Source: Cucumis sativus (lineage: Eukaryota; Streptophyta; Magnoliopsida; Cucurbitales; Cucurbitaceae). Taken from it: a stretch of 64,000 bases of DNA. How positions within the stretch are numbered: position 1 is the first letter of the stretch; the number at the start of each line of letters is the position of its first letter. The DNA lies in the NCBI RefSeq assembly GCF_000004075.3, contig NC_026656.2:17370607-17434606 (forward strand), read 5' to 3'. A program made the translations under genes and the position numbers. Below are positions 41,289 to 52,471 of the stretch, in pieces. The notes below the pieces were generated by a model. That model saw nothing but the letters and a program-made list of their open reading frames with translations, had not been told where the DNA came from and made no database searches.

Positions 41289-41992
41289 ATTTGTTATTTT
41301 TTACCATGCCCCTTATTATTATTATCCAAATAGAAATGTAATAATTCATAAAGTTGTTTCCTTAAAAAATGAATATATATATATAAAAAAAGGTGATTTC
41401 ATTTGAACAAATATAAATTCACAAACGAGGTTGGTGACGTCGGGGTATTGTATTCTATCTATCATACTTCAATATTAATACTCAAAATTGGACTAGTCAT
41501 AAATTTAGATTTTAAAATATATAATAGAAAAGAAATCATGTCCATCAAAACCTAAGATGTAAAGTCAATTAATTGATTATATTATTTGACAGTCGAATTA
41601 TGATAAAAACTAGATATTACGTATTAATTCTTCTCATTCTTTTCAAAATATTGTTAAATTCCAAGATTTTGTTAATATGTAGTAACAGAAGGGGAAAAAA
41701 CATTCATTTTAGAGGTACTAAACATCAATGAAAAAAACAATTTAGTATTCGAATATACAATACTATGAATAATATAATTCAAAAAACAAGAAATTTCATT
41801 AAACTTTTAACAATATTTTTCGTTAGAAGAAACTAAACTATAACCATTCTAAAGTACTAAAATATAATTGTTGAAGTTAAAGATCTGTAACTCATGGAAA
41901 AATAGAAAGACTAAATTGTTAGTTGAACTCAAAAGAAAATTTTTGTTTTCATTTTCAAAACTTTCACACACTAAATTAATTTGTTTGTAAAA

Positions 41993-41995
<3 letters not shown>

Positions 41996-42056
<61 letters not shown>

Positions 42057-42077
42057 TAAAGAGAGAGAGAGAGAGAG
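41996..42077. repeat. (AT)29 microsatellite followed by (GA)n
   Basis: An uninterrupted AT dinucleotide run covers 41996-42053. After ATTTTTAAA-like sequence, a GA run covers 42061-42077. It lies about 160 bp beyond the RsfS stop codon. Confidence 0.97.
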
Positions 42078-42234
42078 TAAATAAGCTCACATAATTTCAT
42101 GGATGAAGATGAAAATGGATAATTCCCAGAAAACAGTGAAGCATCTGCATCGTTCCTTCTTTCTTACACTCTCAAGTCTACATTATGAAAAAAGGGGACA
42201 ATGAGATGATCATTGAAGAGAGAATTTTCAGTTG

Positions 42235-44991
42235 TTAAGGAGTTTTTTGTGTTGGTTTCTTCTTGGAGTTGTTCTTCGGCCGTATCTTCACTAAAGCTCT
42301 GTCCAGATCCTGCACAAAGAACAGAATAAGACATTGGTTAAGACCAAGGGAGTTAGGTCATACTCTTATTTGGTTCAGTTCATTCCGATTCAGTAAAGAA
42401 TTTTTTCAATATAAAAGCATAGCAGCAGTTTATTGCAATATGATGATAGAAATGGGTACAATATCTCTGATCATGGTCTCCCAGAAACTAATTGTAGAGT
42501 GATAGCTTGGGTAGGAGTACCGCGTATGATTACAATCATTTGTCACATTCAAGAACACTCTCTAACAAGCCTCTAGTCATTCATAACCAGCTTGGGTAGG
42601 AGTACCGCGTATGATTACAATCATTTGTCACATTCAAAAACACTCTCTAACAAGCCTCTAGTCATTCATAACCAATCTTTGAGACATGATTTTCATATTA
42701 TTAAAATTGATTTTGGATAATTAAGGTCTGTTTCAAAGTGATTTCAATACCACATCACTCTCCATCCCCAAACATGCCTGGCAAAACTTCTAGAAATGGA
42801 TGGAATGAAGGATCCCCCAACATTAACCTCTTTATCCCTATGAATGTTGGAGAAATTTCACATGTTTAAAGGAACAACACAGACTTCATTCGTGAGAGTA
42901 TGGCTGTAGTCTTTACTTAACACAGTGCTAAATATCGTGAGTGTTTGTAGATCCCTATAAGTCTGACTGTCTGTATGTATAACTGATACCTTGAGCCCCC
43001 TTTCACAATTCCAACCTTTGATTAAACCCCAAGCCATAGCAGGGGTTCAGAAACTAAAAAAAGGAAATCCAGCCAAGACCATCCAAAATGCTGGGAAAAA
43101 GAAGAAAATGGTCTACTTCACCAAGTTCGTTGCTCTAGACTAGGTCAACATTTCTTTTCCAATCACAAACAACTTCATTGATGGAATGAAATTACAAAAG
43201 GGAAACCCGTGTAAATTGTGGTGATTACAAAAGACCTCTTCAACTGGAGAGGAGAGAGGAATAACGGATTAGGTCAACATTTCACTCCATAATAACAATA
43301 TATGCAAAAGAGCATCAATGCTCACCAATTCTAACCATTCCTCAACGGGTAAGACTACTTTTAAATTCATTTTTCAACAAAAGGTCTTATAAATCAATAT
43401 TTGGGTTTCTATATTAATATTGTAAACTTCGAAATATTTTTATGAAAAATGAACTATTTTGAAACTTTTCACATTCAAGCGTGATTTAACATTTCATCAC
43501 AAACGTATCTCAAGTGTGATTTTACTGACCACAATCTTGTCTGTGCCTCTAGAGGGAAATTAGCAGTGTAAATTTATCACATCTAAGTTAGCCTACGCCT
43601 ACCTACCTACCGTTTCAACCAACTATCTGAGCCTTAAAATGCGAAGGTGCCACGAGAAAGCGTAAATCGTGTACCTCTGGTTTAAACATTTAAACAGAAG
43701 AAGGTTGAAAAGAAGCGCAAAAAAAATCATGCCCAAGTATGTTCTTCCCCTTTGTATTAATAAAGGGCAAAAGAGAAAAGCAACAAGAATTCACCTGAGC
43801 TGAATCATCTGGTGGTGTCTCGGTGGACCAAAGGCTCTCCAGATTGTAATAACTCCTGGCATTCTCGTCGAGGGCGTGAACTACTACTTTACCTAAAAGA
43901 AAACGTAAGAAAACGTAAAAAAACAAATTGTTCTTTTAGTACAACAAATTCAGGTTGTGGGTATAATATAACCCCTGGCTTCAAGAGAAGGAGTAAATCA
44001 TGTTGGCTGCTAAAAGATAAACTGTAAAAGCATTGGCCGGAAACAATAAGAATGTATACATTATAAACTTTCATAGGACATAGCAAATATATAGATGAAT
44101 AAATCTTAAAACAACACTATGATACAATCTTTGTTAATCCAATAGTACCATAATTTTCATTTTCATCATCATTTCTAGAAAATCCTAAGGAGGGATGATT
44201 AATTTGACGAACAATAACTAATTTTATACGTAGCAGAATGCATCAATCATAGTATAAACTCTGTTGCAGCTTGCTAGGTCGCGTGCAGAGTGTTACGGTG
44301 CAGAAGAATTGACAATTCAAAGCATGTGGAATCGAATTAGTTCGTAATATTTCGTTTATGGGTATCCTAGAAAATAGAGACGATTGGTTTATCTGCAATA
44401 CAAATTCCTACAGAGTCCAAGAACAAGAACGTGCAGAATACTCGTTAAAGAGAGTAACACGGACCAGAGTCGATGACAATCCATTTTCCTTCCTCTTGCC
44501 CTTCCACACTAGGAAGTACTAACTGTCTAGCACCTTTCTGCTTTTGCTTTATCTGTAGATTCAAATAAAACGAGATAAAAAATTAAGCCACACTAATCAG
44601 CAACATCTCTTCTTCAAATTCATTTTCTCGGAAATATAATTGAAACGTCGGAACAATAAAATCAGAAAGAAATGCAGAAGAAGAAACTTACCTGGTAAAT
44701 TAGGGCTTGAGCGATGTTCTTAACATGCCAGGTAGACCTACCAGTGGCGAACACCATGTAATCAGCCCAATCACAGTCTTTACGGACTGGTATCACTTTG
44801 ACATCGTCCGCCTTCACCTTATTCAGAATCGTCTCGACCTCCTTAAGATCAAGTAAGCTTTTGTCGGGAGAGCCAGCGGTGGAAGAAGATAGAGCATGGC
44901 CGTGAACAAAGACGCCTCTATTCCATAGTTGAAGAAAACGAATCGTGGAAGAGAAAGCAGATGAAGATCGAATTCTTTGCGCCGCCAACAT
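42235..44991 (-). CDS. Ribosomal silencing factor RsfS / Iojap-related protein, mitochondrial, 4 exons, 186 aa
   Basis: Exons on the minus strand: 44692-44991, 44465-44552, 43795-43892 and 42235-42309, total 561 nt, all GT-AG and in phase. The first in-frame ATG, 44991, opens an Arg/Ser-rich presequence (MLAAQRIRSSSAFSSTIRFL) suited to mitochondrial import. The RsfS core follows: LLDLKEVETILNKVKADDVKVIPV, DCDWADYMVFATGRSTWHV (about 73-91), WIVIDSGKVVVHALDENARSYYNLESLW. RsfS binds ribosomal protein uL14 and blocks subunit joining; Iojap proteins are its plant organelle forms. The short basic tail (RPKNNSKKKPTQKTP) is not part of the bacterial core. The likely homologue is At1g67620. Intron 3 holds an 85-bp tandem duplication. 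Confidence 0.94.
42504..42673. repeat. 85-bp tandem duplication in RsfS intron 3
   Basis: Copies 42504-42588 and 42589-42673 both begin AGCTTGGGTAGGAGTACCGC and differ at one position that I can see (AAGAAC versus AAAAAC). It is a recent direct duplication in noncoding sequence. Confidence 0.93.
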
Positions 44992-45103
44992 GTGATCTCT
45001 CCGGTGCGGTGTATCCCAATAGGCCGCCGTGAAAAATAGAGTTCCCGATTGGAGCTTGAAATTCCCGGTTGGCGCGACGAGCTGATTGCTTGGTCTGTGG
45101 ATC

Positions 45104-45121
45104 AGCCCAACGCTTTGGGCT
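45104..45121. promoter_or_regulatory. Paired site II-like motifs upstream of RsfS
   Basis: AGCCCA (45104-45109) and TGGGCT (45116-45121) form an inverted pair of TGGGCY elements about 115-130 bp upstream of the RsfS start codon. Such elements are frequent upstream of plant genes for mitochondrial proteins. Confidence 0.45.
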
Positions 45122-47429
45122 ATTTTCAATTGCTTTGGTTTTTAATTTGAGGAATTGGATGAGAATAGTTAAGTTTTAGGTTTTTTTAAAAAAAAATATT
45201 TAAAAAAAAAGTATAGTAATGTTTCTCAAACATGAGAAATATAGAAAGTTTCTCTTAGAGATAGAAATATTGGACATAATTTGTTATATTTGTGATTTTC
45301 TAAATGCTATTATGCACGTGTAATAATGTTTTGATTCTAATTACTATATTTGCAATTGTTTATATTATTAATATACGATATCTAATTTAATGATTGATTG
45401 GTAAAGGTAATATTAATTTTTTCAGTCCAATTCCAAAAATTTCAATAACTTTTAAAAATTTATAGTTAAGTTTAGAATGTGTGATATGTTCAGTTGTATA
45501 TTGAATATGTTATTCAATCACTTAATTTATTTAAAACATACCATTTAACACAATTTGAAGTTTAGCCTTATAATATCTAGTTTATTGATCTCTTTTTAAG
45601 GGTAAGAAATTTGTATGTATTTTGTAAGAAATACTTTTTTAGTACAATAATTACGTGAAGTTAATATCCAACCTTACACTTGTGAGTGAAATCACTTTGA
45701 CTAGTAAGAAGTAATTGATAAAACCATAAAAAATAATTCATTTTGTAAAATGAAATTTATAAAAAAACATTAAAATATGGAAAAATTGCATCAAATAATA
45801 AAAACATCTAGAGAAAAATAAAACAACCTATAATACATTAAAATTAGTGATATGATAAGATAATCATAGGTCTATCGACTTCGACTTGTATAATTTATAA
45901 AATGCAGTAACATAAATTATATTATCGTAAACTTTTTTGTTATTTTATCTAAAGATCCATAAATATAAATAAAGAGGGTTGTCCAAAGGATGGTCAAATT
46001 CACTCCCCACCCATTCCATTTGTTTGTATAATGCTTTATTGTATTGCCAAATATTCGTTAATCATGCCCCACTTGTACTAATCATTGATAATATCCCCAT
46101 AAATTATTGGTCAAGCATTATTTAAGAACATAATTATCCAACTAATATATATATTTATACACACTAATTAAACATCGTCCCATTACTAAACATCCATAAT
46201 ATAAATTTATAATTATGCCGAGGGGACGACATTTAATGTTTTCTATAAATATACTAACTTCCAATTAAACAAATACACTATAAGACAATGTTTCTGTTCA
46301 CCACTTTTTTGTTTCTTTCTTTTTCCTTTCTCCTTTCTCCTTTTTGCCAATTTTAATATTATATGAAGCTCTCATACAATAATTTTCTGGAGTCTACTGC
46401 TTTTTAGCATTATATCATGATTATCATTTCTAATCTATGTTAGATATAAATTTTAGTGATGGGCTAACAAAAATTGGAGTGTTTCATCTTATTATTACTT
46501 GTGTATATTCGTATAAATTGATGTAAATCAATTTAATATATACATTTCAAAATAAGTATGTGTGTTGTTAGCTATTTGGTCGTATACATACATATATTTT
46601 CTTCTTTAAGTAATAATTCTTAGTAGTTATTAGCTATAGGTCGTATATATGAGACGTGGGTAGTTAGAAGTTTGACGATTTTGATTTGATCAACCTATTA
46701 ATAATGTATTTGTTTTTTTTCAAAGTTTTCCAATGGGCTAGTAATAGAGTTTAATCATGAAATGTACATTTAACAATAAAATATGATACTTTAGTGATGT
46801 TGTTATGTGTCGACTTCTTGAGATGAACTTTTTGATTATAGCTTTTGAAAACAAACGCAATTCAATATTAATTGGCGTAGATTTTAACACTTCGTGTTTA
46901 TAACGTTCAACATTTCATCTTACATTTGTTTTTATTTAAAAACAAAACACTTGGTTAATGTATAAACTTGTGCTAATAAGTGGATAATTAACAATTTCAA
47001 ATGTTATGATTTTTAAGAGTTTGAACATGTATTTAGTAATCAACAAATTCTAAACACCATTCAATAGCACGTGAAAGTGAAAAGTTGTGTTTCAAATATG
47101 TTCCATTGTTGTAAATGCACTCGTTTTTTAACTTAAAATTGTCTTGGTGCTATTTATAGTATAATAACTACGTAGAACGCTTGTATTGCATATAAACGAG
47201 ATATCATGTATTCGTCTCTAAGTTTTAAAGAATACACGCATTTGGTTTACAATGTTTTAAACTAGTCATTTTAATCGTTTGATATAGTGATAAAATTCTC
47301 TTTCAATTCAACTATACTCGGGTTCAAGCCTCATCCACGTATATATATATACTAACCAGGCACAAATATATTTATCGATTAAACAACATTTGGATTAACT
47401 AAATGAAACATTTTTGAAATAACAAAATA

Positions 47430-47770
47430 AATTAAAATATTTACAAACTATAGAAAAAATTTAGATTATACTATTGATAGTTTTCTATCAATATAACATA
47501 TCAATTATTACCGGTGATAAAATTTGCTATAAGTTATAAATATTTCGTAAAATTTGTTATTTTTGAAAATTCTCATAACTAAATTTATATATCAATTAAT
47601 TTAGTGGAATTGTAAAAAATAGCAAAATATTTACGAGCTATAACAAAATTTCATATTATATCTATAACAAATATTTGTTAGTAAATAATATTCTTCTATG
47701 GGTAACATTTACTAATAATCAATATACCTTATAAATATTTTATTTTAATTTATTTGGCTATTATTAAAGA
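47430..47770. repeat. Recurrent A/T-rich spacer repeat, two adjacent copies
   Basis: Two copies contain the same order of short blocks: an ACAAACTATA/ACGAGCTATA-like start, ATTATA, a TATCAA/GATAG hairpin, ATAAATATTT and a TTTG(G/T)TATTTTT end. Related copies are at about 13965-14160, 36325-36500, 48825-48960, 49990-50230 and 63675-63860. I associate this family with cucurbit spacers, but the assignment is from memory. Confidence 0.45.
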
Positions 47771-50700
47771 AAAAGATGCTCTGTTAATTTATTCATATCC
47801 GAGACTAGAAAAATAAGATTTCAATTACATATAATTTTATGGAAGGAAGAGATAAAAGAAATATAGAATTAGTTGGGGGGATGGATGAAAATCTACTTTT
47901 TGTACTTTTAAGTTTTTAACCCCCAGCTTTCTACCTAATCACACAAAATGCACGCTGAGGGCACTGACTCTCTAGAATTGAGTGTCAACGGGCTGAAAAA
48001 ACGGGCCACACGTGTGAACTGGAAAAGGCGGGCAATCTGTCGCGTTCCGTTCCCCAACCCCAACACCGTTATTATTATTGTTATTTTCTTTTTCCTTTTC
48101 TCTTTTTTAATGAAATTCGGCACATTTGAGGTTGAGGAGTGGCCGTCGTTGTTTCTCTACCCAATTCTTTGAACTGTCTTTTCATTGCATTTATGACGTC
48201 TTAACTCTTTACTTCCATTACGTATTTCTTCTCCAATTATATTTTCCATTTTCTTCTTCTTCTGCGTTTTCTCTCTTTATTTTTTTGTTCTTTAGAGCTT
48301 CATATCATTTCATAAAATTGCATTTCTTTCCTATGGACATCAAATTAAATGAATGTGTTGACTTTTGGTTTTGTATTATTTATTCCTCCTCTAATATTAT
48401 TTCATTAATTGTAATTTTAAAGCTTCATAATTCCATTCTTCAAACTAACTATTATATATATATACTTTTAAGAAGGGTATAATGTAGAATATATTAAATG
48501 TAACATTCAATCAATTTTTTTTAATCACGATACGTTTAGCTTTACAATCACAAAATTATCATCGTTTTTTTTATACATATCCGATAGAGAAATAAACTCC
48601 TACGTTAAAATTTAGCAATGTGAAAGATCAAATACCTAATAATTAAAATTTGTTCAAATACCTAACCAAATAGTTTATCTTTTAACATAAAAAAAATGAA
48701 TATCCAAAATTCGTTGTAAATTTCATTTAAAAGAACGCAACATAATCGTAAATCAAAAGTTGTAATTAATATATATTTGACACTACTTTTCATATAAAAA
48801 AAGCTTAATTGTTTTTCTTAAGATAAATTGTAAAAAATAGCAAATTTGACAAAATATTTTCAATTCATAAAAGTCAATCATTAACTATCATTGATAGAAT
48901 CTAACATTTCGTAAATATTTCAAATTATTTTGCTATTTTTAAAAATGTTCATTGTTTTAATACCCATAAATGTTTGAACCAACTTACACACGTTAACTAA
49001 TTTCTTACGACAACCTGTTTGACCTTACAATATTTAGATGCAATAGAAGTTGGTAGTACGAGGGGATGTAAATATTATAAAATGTGAGGGTAGATGTGGG
49101 GAGAAAGAGAGTATACATGCAAACATTCAATAAAATATCAACAAGAATCTATTTATAAAAAATAAAATAAAAGAGGTATTTAAATATACACATTTGACGT
49201 TAGATGGGAATTGGGAAAGCAACAGTTGGATTGATGATTGCAATGAAATCTTTACTACAACTCTTTGAGAGAGCACCTACCAAATAAAACGACATTATTT
49301 GTACCTTTTTTTTTTTTTCTCCTTCTTCTTTCAATTATTGTATTTTGTAAGTGAAATTAATTTTAATTTGCATCTACTAATTGATTAGTTGTTAATCCTA
49401 ATCTAGTTGGTTGTGTTGACCCTATTAGTTCTCTAATCCCTTTCCAATACCCTACTTCCCCACACCCTTCAAATCAAATTAAAGCTTGCTTAAACTATAC
49501 AAATATTATATATATTACTTAATTAATCCACTTTTTTTTTTTTTTTTTTGTCTTAACATCGTTACTTTCTCAGTCTTCTTATTTATAATAACAATAACTG
49601 GTTATTGAAGTCGGCACATTTATCTGGAAACCTTATATTAGTCTTTTTTTTTTTGTTTTGTTTTACACATCTAAACTAAGTATCTCAAACAATACGAGTC
49701 CCATAAATCACTAATACATTAGAAGGTTTGTTATTACGATTAAACACTACAAAACAGTATAATAATATGTCCTGTTTATAACTTGATTTTTAAATACTTA
49801 AAACATCAATACCGACCATTTAAAATAAATAAATTGTCATATTGACGTTGAGTTGTTGTTTAAATATGTAAATTGTGAATTATTCACCTGTTATAATATT
49901 TACAAATATACCAAAACAAAATAATGTCTACGACAAACTATTATATGCACAACACATATACATTTAGTTTTGGTCTACTGCGGTCTGTAAGAGATATAAT
50001 CCGTGCTGTTTTGCTGTTTTTGTAAATATTTTGGTTCATTTTGCTAATTTTGAAAATGCTATTGCAAAAACAGCAAAGAAAATTATGACCATAAAACTCA
50101 TGTCACTATATTTTATAAATTGCAAAAATAACAATTTTAAAAGTTGATAACTCTATCATTACCGTATGATAACCCTGTGAATAACGAACGATACCACGAA
50201 TTTTGTCATGTTCGCAATAGTTTTTTTGTTTCTAAATATTTTTGTCCTTTTTAATGCCATTTTTTTCAAATTTGAAAGAAGGCATAAGAATAATCATAGA
50301 AAAATGTTAAAAGATAAACATTAAACATTTTTTTTTGTTCTTTAATAAATGGTATCTTATATTGAGTAATTATAAAATACAATAATTGCACATGAAAAGG
50401 CATAAGAAAAACCTGTCATTTCATAAGGTGGCTGGATTAATGTATAGGTGTAAAGTTTAAAGAATAGAGCAAAAAAAGGTGAGATGGATTGAAATTGAAG
50501 CCTTGTATTGTATTGCCATTTTAAAAGTGCAATGATGATCTATTGCTAAATCCCTACTCTCCACATTTTGTTTTTTATTTCATACAAGTTCACACCAACT
50601 CAAGTTTATGTAAATTAGGGTATTTGTTGTGAACACGTTTATTTCTTTTTATTTGTAAACACTAAATTAACAAACACCCCAACTCTCTCAAATTTAGTTT

Positions 50701-51469
50701 TAATATCCATTTAAATCACTAATGCTTAATTAACATCGTTAAGCAAAAACAAAAATCTATATCTTAATAATACCCATCCTTTATATAAATACAACATCAT
50801 TCATTAAGAGTTTAAATGTGTGTTTTTTTTATTAACGTTAATTATAGTAAGTAATCATTTATTAGATAAAAATATATATTATTTAAAGATATATTAGTAG
50901 TTTTTAGGGTTGTTTTGAATAGAAAAAAACAAACTAATTAAAACTATGGTTTGTTTGACTAGTTTTAATTCTTTATCATGTTATTATATCAATAATTGAG
51001 TATCTAATTAAAACTTAACAAAAAAAATAACAATATCATGTTAATTATGCAAAGTAATACGTAAAAATTGAAAGTTCTCTCTCAAAACACAACATTGTTT
51101 TATTTACTTAATGATTTTTGTCGCACGTTACATATTAACATTATATTATTTACCTAATGGTGAATGATTTTTGTCCCACATTACATATTACAAGAAGGGA
51201 ATGATATTATAAGCCATATCATATAGATTTTTACATTTTTTTTAAAAAGGTCGAGAGTGTTATATATTTTTTTCTCAAAATATAAATACAAAATATTATG
51301 GTTTAATTTGAAGTAAAAAAAATTGACCATTCCCAGAAGGCCAGAAGACCACAATTACAAAACTATATTGTATAAAAATATCTTTCAATGTCCTTAAATT
51401 TTAATTATTGGTATTGGGAGGCAGAGGGATATTGGGAATTTAGAAAGAGTGACAATGGCATTATCGTAA

Positions 51470-51660
51470 AAATGAAGAATTCAGGGAAAGGAAAAAAGGA
51501 AGAAAAACGAAAGAAGAGGAGAAAAAGAAAAAAAAAAAAAGAAAAAAAGAAAAGAAAAGAAAAGAAAATGTGGGAGCAGCAAAAAGAGTAACTGAGAAAG
51601 CAAAAGGAAAATGAAAGCTTGCAGCTGAGGAAAGAAAGAAAGAAAGAAGGAAGGAAGGCT
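51470..51660 (+). repeat. Purine-rich low-complexity tract near the BPP-like leader
   Basis: The plus strand is almost entirely A and G for about 190 bp (GAAA and GGAA units), with a short interruption at 51569-51590. It encodes an artefactual Lys/Arg-rich frame. It ends just before the likely transcribed leader. Confidence 0.8.
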
Positions 51661-51945
51661 AATCTAAACAAGATTACGGAGGTTAGTTGCTCTCAAAAAA
51701 TTTCACTCTCTACTCTCTTCGTTTCTCAGAGAATGCCGGAATATCAGTTTTAGGTCTCCTTGATTCTTGCCCGATCTCTTTCTTCTCCGATCTGTATCGT
51801 CACCGATGCTGTAGATCCGGCCGTCAACAGTCCCTATATCTTCCAATTGCCTTTTCAGCTTCACACGGCTGAATTTTGAGATCTTAAACTCCCTCAGCTG
51901 TCTACTTCACTATCTTCATGCTCCTTCTTGACTTGGAGAATTTCA

Positions 51946-52376
51946 GTAAGTTGTCCACTTCCAATTTCTATTTTAGACGATGAATTATTGCTTTTAATTC
52001 GAACTTCGTTTGGTTTTTTTGTTGGGTATGGAGGGTGGATTTTTTGAGTAGTTTTTTTAAATTTTTATTTATACTTTGTTGTGCCTTTTATTGAGACTAG
52101 GGTTTAAAAGTCGCATTACATTACATGGCAAGGATCTCAATTTGTTGGCTTATTAGTTCAACTGGGCTTTACTGTTTTTTTTTTTTTTTTATCTCTCCGT
52201 ATTTTTTAGTGTATACATTCGAGCATTCGTTCAGGGAGATTTGGTCTTAGTTTGACTTGGCCGGTTTGGGTGGAATTATGTTAATTACGTGTATTTAAAA
52301 TGATGGGTATTCGTTGCTCGTTTTAGATGGAACGTATAATCGGCTGACAATACACATGTTTTCCTTGGGTGTACAG
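51946..52376 (+). other. Probable 5' UTR intron of the BPP-like gene
   Basis: A donor-like TTTCA|GTAAGTT at 51946 and an acceptor-like TGTACAG ending at 52376 bound T-rich sequence upstream of the first coding exon. This is a motif-based guess; transcript reads are needed to prove it. Confidence 0.45.
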
Positions 52377-52471
52377 GAAATAGTGTATGTTTCTGATTTG
52401 GGTTATGGATTGTTGTTCATTTGAGCCATGTGGATAAATTGAAGCTACAAGATTAGATTATTGTTGGGTGG

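Larger units (their letters stand above)
40484..42234. other. FabG promoter and RsfS 3' flank
   Basis: Both neighbours are on the minus strand. The part at 40484-40800 is the less A/T-rich FabG leader and promoter. The rest is A/T-rich with clustered tandem duplications (41147-41288) and a long AT microsatellite (41996-42053). No gene was found. Confidence 0.5.
44992..52471. other. 7.5-kb AT-rich spacer between RsfS and the BPP-like gene
   Basis: No gene can be supported. Open frames at 47948-48172, 48126-48482 and 51388-51591 are low-complexity or unrecognised. Several copies of a recurrent A/T-rich repeat lie here (47430-47590, 47610-47770, 48825-48960 and 49990-50230). The last kilobase is the promoter and leader of the downstream gene. 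Confidence 0.55.

Noticed and set aside
47948-48482. Two overlapping plus-strand open frames in the large spacer
   Set aside because: They are rich in Phe, Ile and Leu from T-rich sequence, with no recognisable domain or consistent splicing.
51388-51591. Lys/Arg-rich open frame
   Set aside because: It is a translation of an A/G low-complexity tract and has no homologue or splice context.
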